Below are positions 6,402 through 14,325 of a stretch of 64,000 bases of DNA, in pieces. The DNA comes from Elusimicrobiota bacterium (GTDB lineage: Bacteria; Elusimicrobiota; Elusimicrobia; UBA1565; UBA9628). The translations under genes and the position numbers were made by a program. The notes beneath the pieces are model-generated. The model saw nothing but the letters and a program-made list of their open reading frames with translations. It had not been told where the DNA came from and searched no databases. Positions within the stretch are counted from its first letter, which is position 1; the number at the start of each line of letters is the position of its first letter. The stretch is taken from NCBI GenBank assembly GCA_003151975.1, contig PLZD01000025.1, positions 1 through 64,000 on the forward strand, written 5' to 3'.

Positions 6402-9305
6402 GTGGCCTCGGAATCCACCTTCTCCAATGTATTTTGGCGGCGCCTCCTGATGTCCGCGCCGGCGGCGCGCATCTCCTTTGACCAGGAGCGCCTGTCGATC
6501 GATGTTGCGGGGCAGCGATCCGAGGTTGAGATAGCTCCCGACGTAGAACTCGCGCCGCAAGGCTCGTGGTTCGGAGCTCGATTGGCGGTCCACAAAGGGC
6601 GCGAAGAGATCTGTCAACTCGGCGGCTTTCGACTCGCTGACGCGAATGCGGCGGCCCAGCTTTTCAAAGAGGTAAAGACGGCTCTGCTACGGAGGATCGC
6701 TCTGCAGCGATATGCACTCCTCCAAGGCGAGGCCGAGCTTCGCGCCCTTGTGGAGGATGGCAAGACCCATTGGGAGGAGCCTCGCTATCTTCGGGACTCG
6801 TCGTGGAAAAAGTGGCGCGGACGAGCGCAGCCGTTCAGTTGGATGGCCGGGATTCTCTCGGGGTGTGACCCCGTCCCCGAGAGCATCCGGAAGGACCAAG
6901 GCGACTTTGCTTCGCTCCTTCGCTACGGCTCCACCGAGATCAGCCTGCGCAACGAGGGCTTCGTCGCCGAGGAGCGCGTCCGCTACAAGACGCTGATGAC
7001 GAACCACAAAGGGCAGAGCCTAACAGAGGAGCAAGAGAAGGCGGTCGTCACGGACGAGGACAACAACCTCATTGTCGCGGCCGCGGGTTCGGGCAAGACC
7101 AGCGTGATCGAGGCCAAGTTCAGATACCTCGTCGAATCCGGCAGGGCCAAGCCCGGAGAGATCCTGCTTTTGGCCTACAACAAGAAGGCCGCCGATGAGA
7201 TCGAGGAAAGATTGGACACCCCCGGCGCCGTCGTCCGCACCTTTCATGCGTTGGGCAACGAGATTCTGGCTGAAGCGGCCAACAAGAAGCAGACCGTCTC
7301 CCATCTGGCCGGCGATTCAAACGCCCTCAAAAAATTCATTCAGGAGCTGATCAACAGTCTCCTCGACGTGAAGAAGCATGGCTTCGCCGTGCTCGGCTTT
7401 CTGATCAATTATTTCTATCCACCTGTCGACGATGTTCTAATCGGTTCCACGAAGGAGTATGTGAAGATCATGCAGGGGGCCGACCTCCGGAGCATTAAGG
7501 GAGAGAAGGTTAAGAGTTTCGGCGAGCTGATCATCGCAAACCTCCTGGCCGCTTACGGGATTCCTTACACCTATGAGGCCGACTACCCCTTCGACACGGC
7601 CACGAAGGCCAAGCGCGGCTACCAACCGGACTTCGAGCTTGACGGCAAAGCTTTCGGCCTGGAGGGGAAATACTACGTGGAGTATTTCGGGGTCGACCGC
7701 AACGGCGCCACGCGAAAGGATATCGACTCGACCGAGTATCGAAAGGACATGCAGTGGAAACGGGAGCTGCACAAGAAACACGAGACCAAGCTGGTAGAGG
7801 TCTATTATCACCAACTCCGCGAAGGGAAGCTCGAGGACGCGCTCCTGTCCGGCTTGCGCAGCCTTGGCTTCCCGACGAATCCCTTGCCGCCGGAAAAGCT
7901 ATGCGGAATGCTGAGCCAGGAGGGGGACTGCATCTCCCGCCTTGCTGAGATGCTCGCCACTTTCATTCGGCTCTTTAAGGGCGGTATTGATGACCTGGCC
8001 AGTCTGCGGGGGAAAACTGAGGTGGGGGATGCCCATTCGCCAGGTGCGCGTCGCCAATCGGCTTTCCTCGACGTGTTCGAGAAAGTGCTCACGGCCTACG
8101 AGGATGAGCTTGCCAGGACAGGCCACATCGACTTCGAGGACATGATCCGCAAAGCCATAGAGTGCGTGCGCAAGGGCAAGTTCCGGTCGCCGTATCGCTA
8201 TATCCTGGTAGATGAGTTCCAGGACATTAGCCCGGCCCGAGCGGCTTTGGTGACGGCTCTCAGGGATCTGGTGCCGGACTCCGCCTTGACTTGCGTGGGC
8301 GACGACTGGCAATCGATCTATCGTTTCGCGGGCAGCCAGATCAAATTGATGACGGGCTTTCGAGAGGTCTTCGGCGCGACCGCGCGGGTCGACCTGACTC
8401 TGACGCATCGCTTTCCCCAAGAGCTGGCCTCCGCGACGACGGAGTTCATTACGCGCAATCCCCGCCAGCTTAGAAAGAACGTGCGCGCGTCAGGGAAGAT
8501 CGACCGTGCGCCCATCACTGTGGTCTACGAGGAAAATCTTGGCGAAGGACTGGTCGATGCCATAAAAGCCGTAAAAGAGAACCTCCCAAAGGGAGGCAGC
8601 GTGCTTCTCCTGGGTCGATATAACCGTCTCTGCCCCACGGGCGCCCAGTCTCCCGAATCGCTGAGCTCGGCCCATCCCGGATTCACTTTCGAGTTTATGA
8701 GCGTCCATCGCTCCAAGGGCCTGGAGTACGACGCGGTCATCCTGCTCAGCGCCAACGAGAACACGCCAAGCTTCCCGTCGAGCCGCGTTGACGACCCGAT
8801 CTTCAGTCTTATTCTCGGAGCGTCCGACGACTACCCGCACTCCGAGGAGCGGCGCTTGTTCTACGTGGCCATGACGCGCGCCAAGAGGTGCGTGGTCGTT
8901 ACGACCAGCGTCCTGAAGCCGTCGCCGTTCATCGCTGAGCTGCTCGAGATCAAAGCCTGCGCTTGCGTCGGGTCGGCGGCGCCGGACGCGCGGGCAGTCT
9001 GTCCTCATTGCCAAGCGGGCATGATCGTCCTGCGCAAAGGACCCACAGGCTCTTTCTATGGTTGCTCGAGCTTCCCCTATTGCGACTTCAAACAGCAGGT
9101 CTGCGCCAAATGCAAGACCGGAAGATTAGTTAGAGATCCCCAGAAGCCTGAGGTGGTCAGGTGCTCCTCCAAGGATTGCAAGAACACCGCGACGCTCTGC
9201 GACCGATGCCGGACCGGCTGGATGGAGCGGAAAATGGGGAAGCGCGGGCCGTTCTTCGGCTGCACGAATTGGCCTGAGTGCCCGCGCACCATGGATGCCG
9301 CGTAG
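6402..9305 (+). CDS. UvrD/HelD-type superfamily 1 helicase with C-terminal zinc ribbons
   Basis: 967 aa from GTG at 6402; ATG at 6450 is an alternative. Walker A AAGSGKT is near residues 227-233, the DEFQ box near 604, and GDDWQSIYRFAGS near 633-645, the pattern of helicase IV-like UvrD enzymes. Residues about 365-450 hold an inserted domain (SFGELIIANLLAAYGIPYTY, then YQPDFELDG and YYVEYFG) that resembles a restriction-endonuclease fold. The last 100 residues have three CxxC-type clusters like topoisomerase zinc ribbons. It may process DNA during transfer, repair or defence. Separate transcription unit on the element. Confidence 0.85.
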   Translation: MASESTFSNVFWRRLLMSAPAARISFDQERLSIDVAGQRSEVEIAPDVELAPQGSWFGARLAVHKGREEICQLGGFRLADANAAAQLFKEVKTALLRRIALQRYALLQGEAELRALVEDGKTHWEEPRYLRDSSWKKWRGRAQPFSWMAGILSGCDPVPESIRKDQGDFASLLRYGSTEISLRNEGFVAEERVRYKTLMTNHKGQSLTEEQEKAVVTDEDNNLIVAAAGSGKTSVIEAKFRYLVESGRAKPGEILLLAYNKKAADEIEERLDTPGAVVRTFHALGNEILAEAANKKQTVSHLAGDSNALKKFIQELINSLLDVKKHGFAVLGFLINYFYPPVDDVLIGSTKEYVKIMQGADLRSIKGEKVKSFGELIIANLLAAYGIPYTYEADYPFDTATKAKRGYQPDFELDGKAFGLEGKYYVEYFGVDRNGATRKDIDSTEYRKDMQWKRELHKKHETKLVEVYYHQLREGKLEDALLSGLRSLGFPTNPLPPEKLCGMLSQEGDCISRLAEMLATFIRLFKGGIDDLASLRGKTEVGDAHSPGARRQSAFLDVFEKVLTAYEDELARTGHIDFEDMIRKAIECVRKGKFRSPYRYILVDEFQDISPARAALVTALRDLVPDSALTCVGDDWQSIYRFAGSQIKLMTGFREVFGATARVDLTLTHRFPQELASATTEFITRNPRQLRKNVRASGKIDRAPITVVYEENLGEGLVDAIKAVKENLPKGGSVLLLGRYNRLCPTGAQSPESLSSAHPGFTFEFMSVHRSKGLEYDAVILLSANENTPSFPSSRVDDPIFSLILGASDDYPHSEERRLFYVAMTRAKRCVVVTTSVLKPSPFIAELLEIKACACVGSAAPDARAVCPHCQAGMIVLRKGPTGSFYGCSSFPYCDFKQQVCAKCKTGRLVRDPQKPEVVRCSSKDCKNTATLCDRCRTGWMERKMGKRGPFFGCTNWPECPRTMDAA

Positions 9306-9322
9306 GACCTTGTCGGTTAAGC

Positions 9323-9802
9323 TTAGCGGCCCTTCAACGCATTGATGATCGGATTCCAATTGTTCTTACGGCGTCGGTCATCTGGTACCAACGAGACTTC
9401 ATCGAACCATCTGAACCCAACTTCCTTTCGAGGCTTTCCGTCCTTCTTCGGTTTCGCCATATAGGCCGCATACACGTCAGAGACGCGGCGCGACAAGACG
9501 GAATATTCGTATATGTAGAACTCTGGCGCACCGCTGGTGGCCAGGTTTACGAGAACCACGAATATCCCTGCCGGCGCTTGCGCGGCGGTGATATCAGTGC
9601 CGAGCTTCCAGCCTTGTTTATTGTGGTCAGAGCGAGTCTTCACTTGAATGGATACACTCTTCGTTCCATTTGGTGCGGTCACCACGACGTCAAACAGCGG
9701 ATTGTTTTTTGGCGTAAGCAAGGCCAGATAACCTAAACGACAGATTTCAGCACAAACATAGTATTCACCTGCCGTGCCGACGAGATTGTTAGCGCCGCTC
9801 AT
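9323..9802 (-). CDS. Predicted PD-(D/E)xK-fold nuclease
   Basis: 159 aa. E13 in GTAGEYYVCAEICRLGY, D38 in LFDVVV and QVK at 53-55 (SIQVKTRSD) make the E...D...QxK core seen in Holliday-junction-resolvase-like and type II-like nuclease folds. The C-terminus is basic. Its ATG overlaps the stop of a GIY-YIG gene by four bases (9799-9802), so the two are made together. Convergent with the helicase gene, 17 bases apart. A defence or element-processing nuclease is likely; target unknown. Confidence 0.7.
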   Translation of the reverse strand: MSGANNLVGTAGEYYVCAEICRLGYLALLTPKNNPLFDVVVTAPNGTKSVSIQVKTRSDHNKQGWKLGTDITAAQAPAGIFVVLVNLATSGAPEFYIYEYSVLSRRVSDVYAAYMAKPKKDGKPRKEVGFRWFDEVSLVPDDRRRKNNWNPIINALKGR

Positions 9803-10296
9803 TTCCTTTGCCTCCGCTGCGCCTCATGCTTCCTTCCTACGGTCAGGCTGTATTTTAAACTATCCTTCTTGTCGTTGAATTCCGGTAACTGCCCGAACTT
9901 CTCGACAAATTTGGCGAAACAGACATATTCAAATTTCGCCACCTCCCCCATTGCCCTTAGATCGTTAGGCGCGTTAGTCTTTGGATCACAGGGGAAGGAG
10001 ACAACTGCGACGTAGAGCCTTCCCATAAGTCGTCCATAATGTCGGTACTTGTAGCGAACGCGATCGGCGCCTCCGTGGCCCCTTTTCCCGGCGATGGTAT
10101 TGTCAAATTGTTCAAGTCGTCCTTTCAGACCAGAAACCGCATTCGTCATCCCGACGTAGATGATCTCTGACCGCCAGGAAAAGGTCTTGCCCGAAAGAAT
10201 CCGCGGCGTGTACGCGATAGCATAAACGCCTGGGAATTTAAGCCCCTTTAGCCCGTCTCTCAATTGCCAAGAATGCCATTCTGAAAATGTCTTCAT
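9799..10296 (-). CDS. GIY-YIG-like endonuclease
   Basis: 165 aa. GVY at residues 23-25 and YVG at 47-49 within EIIYVGMTN, followed by GLKGRLEQF with Arg at 60, fit a GIY-YIG nuclease domain. The rest is basic, with RVRYKYRHYGRLMGR and a C-terminal RKHEAQRRQRK tail that suggests nucleic acid binding. First gene of a two-gene minus-strand operon with a PD-(D/E)xK-fold protein. Such a two-nuclease operon next to restriction-modification genes suggests anti-phage or anti-plasmid function. No DNA-binding homing domain is visible. Confidence 0.7.
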   Translation of the reverse strand: MKTFSEWHSWQLRDGLKGLKFPGVYAIAYTPRILSGKTFSWRSEIIYVGMTNAVSGLKGRLEQFDNTIAGKRGHGGADRVRYKYRHYGRLMGRLYVAVVSFPCDPKTNAPNDLRAMGEVAKFEYVCFAKFVEKFGQLPEFNDKKDSLKYSLTVGRKHEAQRRQRK

Positions 10297-10607
10297 TGGC
10301 GTTCATTTTACCAAAGCTCGCTGCGGCAGGACCATGAACAGACCACCGAAAGAAGGGGCTCTCCTGCCCGGTCCTATCATCGACAGGTTTGCGGTGACGT
10401 TGCGTCAACCGGCTCGAATATTTAGTGGCGTGCGCGCAGCACGGTCCCGCCCGCGGTCCGGCCCAGGGGGGGGGGCCGACTGAATAGCCGGCCAACTAAT
10501 GAAATATGGAGGGTTTGGCCCGAGAAATGGCATAATCTAAAATCGGGTTGCGGCAGATACGCAACACATATTCGTTTATTCTTCTGCGCACCGAACGAGC
10601 CCCAGAA
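10297..10607. other. Intergenic region between divergent operons
   Basis: About 310 bases between the GIY-YIG gene and the DUF3883 gene. A G run sits at 10468-10477 in a GC-rich patch, followed by an AT-richer stretch that should hold the divergent promoters. No RNA gene or clear repeat seen; the open frame upstream of 10608 has no family features. Confidence 0.5.
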
Positions 10608-11771
10608 ATGTCGATTGCCATTACCGCATCCTCACGTAGCCATATTCTCCCGATCGTTAGGGGATTGGTTCGGGCCGGCTGGGTTCCACAAGCAGTACCG
10701 GAGCGGGGCCTGCTATCGAGAAACGGCCAACTCGTTGAGCTCCATTCAGGTCAAGGCGACCTGCGGGTTCGACTTTTTGTTTACAAGGTCACGGGTTCGA
10801 GCCGCGGAAATCCCGATGAGCGTAGAATTGAGATCACCCAGACTTATCCGAAAGGCTTGCAGCGGGCACGGCGCTATGCGGATGTCGTCCTTGGGTTCGA
10901 TGAGGAGCATGATATCTTTGTCGGAGTCGATCCCGCACGCATAGGACACGGCGGCAGTACTGGAAATGCCTCCAGTTTTTTCGACATAGATGGGCTCGGA
11001 TGGAATCGCGAAGACGAAATTCTCATTCGGCCACGCACCACGGAGTTGCTCCGGGGCGGCCTAGAGTTTCACGCCTTCGTGAGACCGCCGCGCCTCGCCG
11101 AATACCTCTACAACTTTGCAGCGATTCACGCCGGCTCGTATGTCGGGAAGGGCAAGTATTCTGGGCCAGCCATCAGCCTCTCGAACCGAATCGTTGAGTC
11201 AAAATTTCAGGTTAACTCGCGGCTTGCGGCAAACGGGGTGCTCAAACTTCTGGGGCCCGCGCAATCAATTCGTAAACGCGGGATTGGGAAATCCACAATC
11301 ACAGCCTTTGAAAAGGGCGACACCAGGAAGCTCCGGAGGAAGAAACTCTCCCGCGAGGAGTTTGAGGAGTTGCAGAGACGAAATGTGGAGAATGGGCGCC
11401 TTGGTGAAGAGTTTGTCCTCAATCACGAGCGCAGGTCCTTGCGCGCGGCAGGGCGGCATAATCTAGCTTCGCGAATCAGATGGGTCAGCGAAAAGTCCGT
11501 TTGCGAGGGCTACGACATTCTTTCTTTTCATCGCAACGGGGATGAAAAATGGATTGAGGTCAAGTCGACGGTGGGCTCTGGGCGAAGTTTCCCGATGAGC
11601 GACAATGAATGGAAAACGGCTTGTCAGACTAACGAGAAGTATTGGATTTACAGAGTCATAAAAGTCCGCTCCAAACCTAAAATCCAAGACATGTTGTGTG
11701 ACCCCAAACGGCTTGAGGCGCAAGGCCGACTTACGAAAATGGCGATGGGCTGGCGTATTACTTTCAAATAA
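10608..11771 (+). CDS. DUF3883 domain protein of a restriction cluster
   Basis: 388 aa from the ATG at 10608; the frame extends 20 codons upstream without a ribosome site. The C-terminal third matches the DUF3883 (NO VEIN C-terminal) pattern: NGRLGEEFVLNHERR, then GYDILSFHRNGDEKWIEVKS, with D near 302 and EVK near 315-317 forming a PD-(D/E)xK-like core, and NEWKTACQTNEKYWIYRV. The N-terminal half has no firm match. It stands 25 bases before a type III-like methyltransferase in the same direction. DUF3883 proteins recur in restriction and defence islands, probably as nuclease or recognition partners. Confidence 0.78.
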   Translation: MSIAITASSRSHILPIVRGLVRAGWVPQAVPERGLLSRNGQLVELHSGQGDLRVRLFVYKVTGSSRGNPDERRIEITQTYPKGLQRARRYADVVLGFDEEHDIFVGVDPARIGHGGSTGNASSFFDIDGLGWNREDEILIRPRTTELLRGGLEFHAFVRPPRLAEYLYNFAAIHAGSYVGKGKYSGPAISLSNRIVESKFQVNSRLAANGVLKLLGPAQSIRKRGIGKSTITAFEKGDTRKLRRKKLSREEFEELQRRNVENGRLGEEFVLNHERRSLRAAGRHNLASRIRWVSEKSVCEGYDILSFHRNGDEKWIEVKSTVGSGRSFPMSDNEWKTACQTNEKYWIYRVIKVRSKPKIQDMLCDPKRLEAQGRLTKMAMGWRITFK

Positions 11772-11796
11772 CGAAGTTATATCGAGGACACCTTTA

Positions 11797-14325
11797 ATGG
11801 CGCGCACAGAAAACGCTGATCGAAAACCGGTCGAGCAATACGATCATAAGGACAAGAAGCGGATAAACAATCCACCGGTAGGCTTGGTTACTAATGACAC
11901 TGAGGAGGCCGATGGCAGAAAAACGTACGCCTATGATCCGCATCTCGATCCGCGTCTCGAATGGTCCGGCAAGAAGGAGCACACGTCTTTTGAAGTCCCA
12001 ACCGTCTCTCTCCACGTCCATGAACGAATTGATCCCAAAACGATCATCGAGGCAGTAAAAAAGAAGAGCATTTACGGAGGTCTCGACGGCGATCAACTCC
12101 CGCTGTTCGAAACAGTCCGCGAGAATCCTCCGCTGCGTGAGGCGCTGGATTTCTACAAGCACTCACACAACTGGTCAAACCGCCTGATTGCCGGCGATTC
12201 CTTGCTGGTTATGAACTCTCTCCTGGAGAAGGAGGGGATGGCTGGCCAGGTGCAGACCGTTTATATCGACCCACCCTATGGCGTTAAGTATCGAAGCAAC
12301 TTCCAGCCATTCGTGAATAAGCGGGATATCTCGCTTTCAGATAAGGACGAAGACCTTACCCAGGAACCCGAAATGATTCGTGCCTTCAGGGATACGTGGG
12401 AATTGGGCATTCATTCTTATTTGACGTACCTTAGAGATCGTCTCTTGTTGGCGAAGGAGATTTTGCACGAAACCGGTTCGTGCTTCGTCCAGATTAGCGA
12501 CGAGAACGTCCACTTGGTCCGCAATCTGATGGACGAAGTATTTGGAGCGGATAATTTTTGCGCCCAGATTAGTTTCACCAAGGCGGCCGGTGGCCTGAGA
12601 TCCGCCTCGCGCGTCGGCTCAGTTTTGGATTACTTGGTTTGGTATGCGAAGGATAAAGAGCACGTAAAATACCGGCCGTTGTACGAGCCCAAGAACGACG
12701 CAATTGACGCCGGCTATACGATGCTTGAATTGGCGAACGGCACACGACGTTCGATGACCCTGGAGGAAAAACAGAAGCGCGAGCCACTCCCGAAGGGATC
12801 TAAGCCTTTCATGTCCGTCCTGATGACCAAGCCAGGACCTGGGTCAAAGTTCGAGGTCGAATACAAAGGCAGGAAGTATGACTCCGGACGCCGATGGTGG
12901 GGTACGACTCCTGAGGGCATACAGAGCGTAATAAAGTCCAAGCGCATCGTATCTACCGATAAAAGTATTCGGTTCGTCAGTTACTTCGACGATTTCCCGT
13001 ATAGAGCGTTCACCAATCTCTGGGATGGATTCGGCGGCGCTGCTGATCCGGTCTATGTGGTCCAGACTAATGCGCAGGTTGTTCAGCGCTGTCTTCTCAT
13101 GACAACGGACCCCGGGGACTTGGTTTTTGACCCAACATGCGGCTCTGGCACCACAGCTGTTGTCTCGGAGCAATGGGGCCGGCGCTGGATTACCTGCGAC
13201 ACTTCCCGAGTGGCCGTAACGCTCGCCAAGCAGCGGTTGATGACTGCCGTCTTCGATTACTACGAACTTCAGCATCCGCATGAAGGCATAGGCAGTGGTT
13301 TTAGATATAAGAGTGCGACTCACACGACGTTGAAGTCGATTGCAAACAACGAGCCTCCTGGAGAGGAGCGACTATATGATCAGCCGTTTGTAGACAATAA
13401 GCGTGTGCGGGTCAATGGTCCGTTCACAGTTGAGGCGGTTCCTGCGCCGAATGTTCGACCGATCTCGGACGTTAGCGCCGATGAGCAGGAAGCTGATGTG
13501 GCGGTTGCTCGGAAAGGGCCGACGTTGCGCCATTCCGAATGGCGTTCGGAGATTCTAAAGACCGGTATTCGTGGAAAGGGTAAACAGTTTATCGAATTCT
13601 CACGGATAGAGCCGCTGCCCGGTACGAAGTGGCTCCACGCCGAGGGAGAAACGAAGGGCGCAGGCCAAGAGCGAGTCGTTGTCTCATTTGGACCTGAACA
13701 CGCGCCGCTAGAACAACGGCAGGTCGAATCGGCTTGGGAAGAGGCGCGCACTTTGAGCCCGAAGCCGACGATGATCCTCTTCGCTTCTTTTGAATTCGAC
13801 CCGGAAGCTGCTAAGGATATTGATGAACTGACTAAGGAAAAGACGGGTATGACTTTCCTAAAGGTGAAGATGAACAATGACCTGCTTACGGACGATCTGA
13901 AGAAACAGCGTTCGAGCAATCAGAGTTTCTGGCTAATGGGGCAGCCAGATGTCGAGGTCCGACAAATAAAGAAGGGTGGGAACAAAGGGAAGTTTGAGGT
14001 CGAGGTTCACGGTTTTGATTACTACAACACCAAGACAGGGTCGATTGAGTCGGGTGATACCTCGAAAATTGCTGTTTGGATGCTCGATACGGACTACGAT
14101 GGCCGTAGCCTGTATCCGAGACAGGTTTTCTTCCCAATGGCGGGCGAGGACGAGGGTTGGGCTCGTCTCGCTAAAACCCTAGAAGGTGAGATCGATGAAG
14201 AACTCATTGAGTCATACCGCGGTACAGCCTCTCTCCCTTTCGTTGCAGGCAAGAATAAGCGAATCGCCGTAAAGATTGTAGATGACCGCGGAATCGAGAG
14301 TTTGAAGGTGGTTCAACTGTCCTAA
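11797..14325 (+). CDS. mod: Type III-like DNA adenine methyltransferase (Mod)
   Basis: 842 aa from the ATG at 11797, which has GAGG upstream; the frame continues upstream into the previous gene without support. The DPPY motif (IDPPYGVKYRSNF) is near residue 158 and the AdoMet site FDPTCGSGTT near 444, the beta-class order, with a long target-recognition region between. The extended C-terminus (about 300 aa) probably contacts Res. It modifies adenine in the element's recognition site and its stop overlaps the Res start by one base. Codon use is less GC-rich than in the neighbouring relaxase genes, suggesting separate acquisition. Confidence 0.9.
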   Translation: MARTENADRKPVEQYDHKDKKRINNPPVGLVTNDTEEADGRKTYAYDPHLDPRLEWSGKKEHTSFEVPTVSLHVHERIDPKTIIEAVKKKSIYGGLDGDQLPLFETVRENPPLREALDFYKHSHNWSNRLIAGDSLLVMNSLLEKEGMAGQVQTVYIDPPYGVKYRSNFQPFVNKRDISLSDKDEDLTQEPEMIRAFRDTWELGIHSYLTYLRDRLLLAKEILHETGSCFVQISDENVHLVRNLMDEVFGADNFCAQISFTKAAGGLRSASRVGSVLDYLVWYAKDKEHVKYRPLYEPKNDAIDAGYTMLELANGTRRSMTLEEKQKREPLPKGSKPFMSVLMTKPGPGSKFEVEYKGRKYDSGRRWWGTTPEGIQSVIKSKRIVSTDKSIRFVSYFDDFPYRAFTNLWDGFGGAADPVYVVQTNAQVVQRCLLMTTDPGDLVFDPTCGSGTTAVVSEQWGRRWITCDTSRVAVTLAKQRLMTAVFDYYELQHPHEGIGSGFRYKSATHTTLKSIANNEPPGEERLYDQPFVDNKRVRVNGPFTVEAVPAPNVRPISDVSADEQEADVAVARKGPTLRHSEWRSEILKTGIRGKGKQFIEFSRIEPLPGTKWLHAEGETKGAGQERVVVSFGPEHAPLEQRQVESAWEEARTLSPKPTMILFASFEFDPEAAKDIDELTKEKTGMTFLKVKMNNDLLTDDLKKQRSSNQSFWLMGQPDVEVRQIKKGGNKGKFEVEVHGFDYYNTKTGSIESGDTSKIAVWMLDTDYDGRSLYPRQVFFPMAGEDEGWARLAKTLEGEIDEELIESYRGTASLPFVAGKNKRIAVKIVDDRGIESLKVVQLS

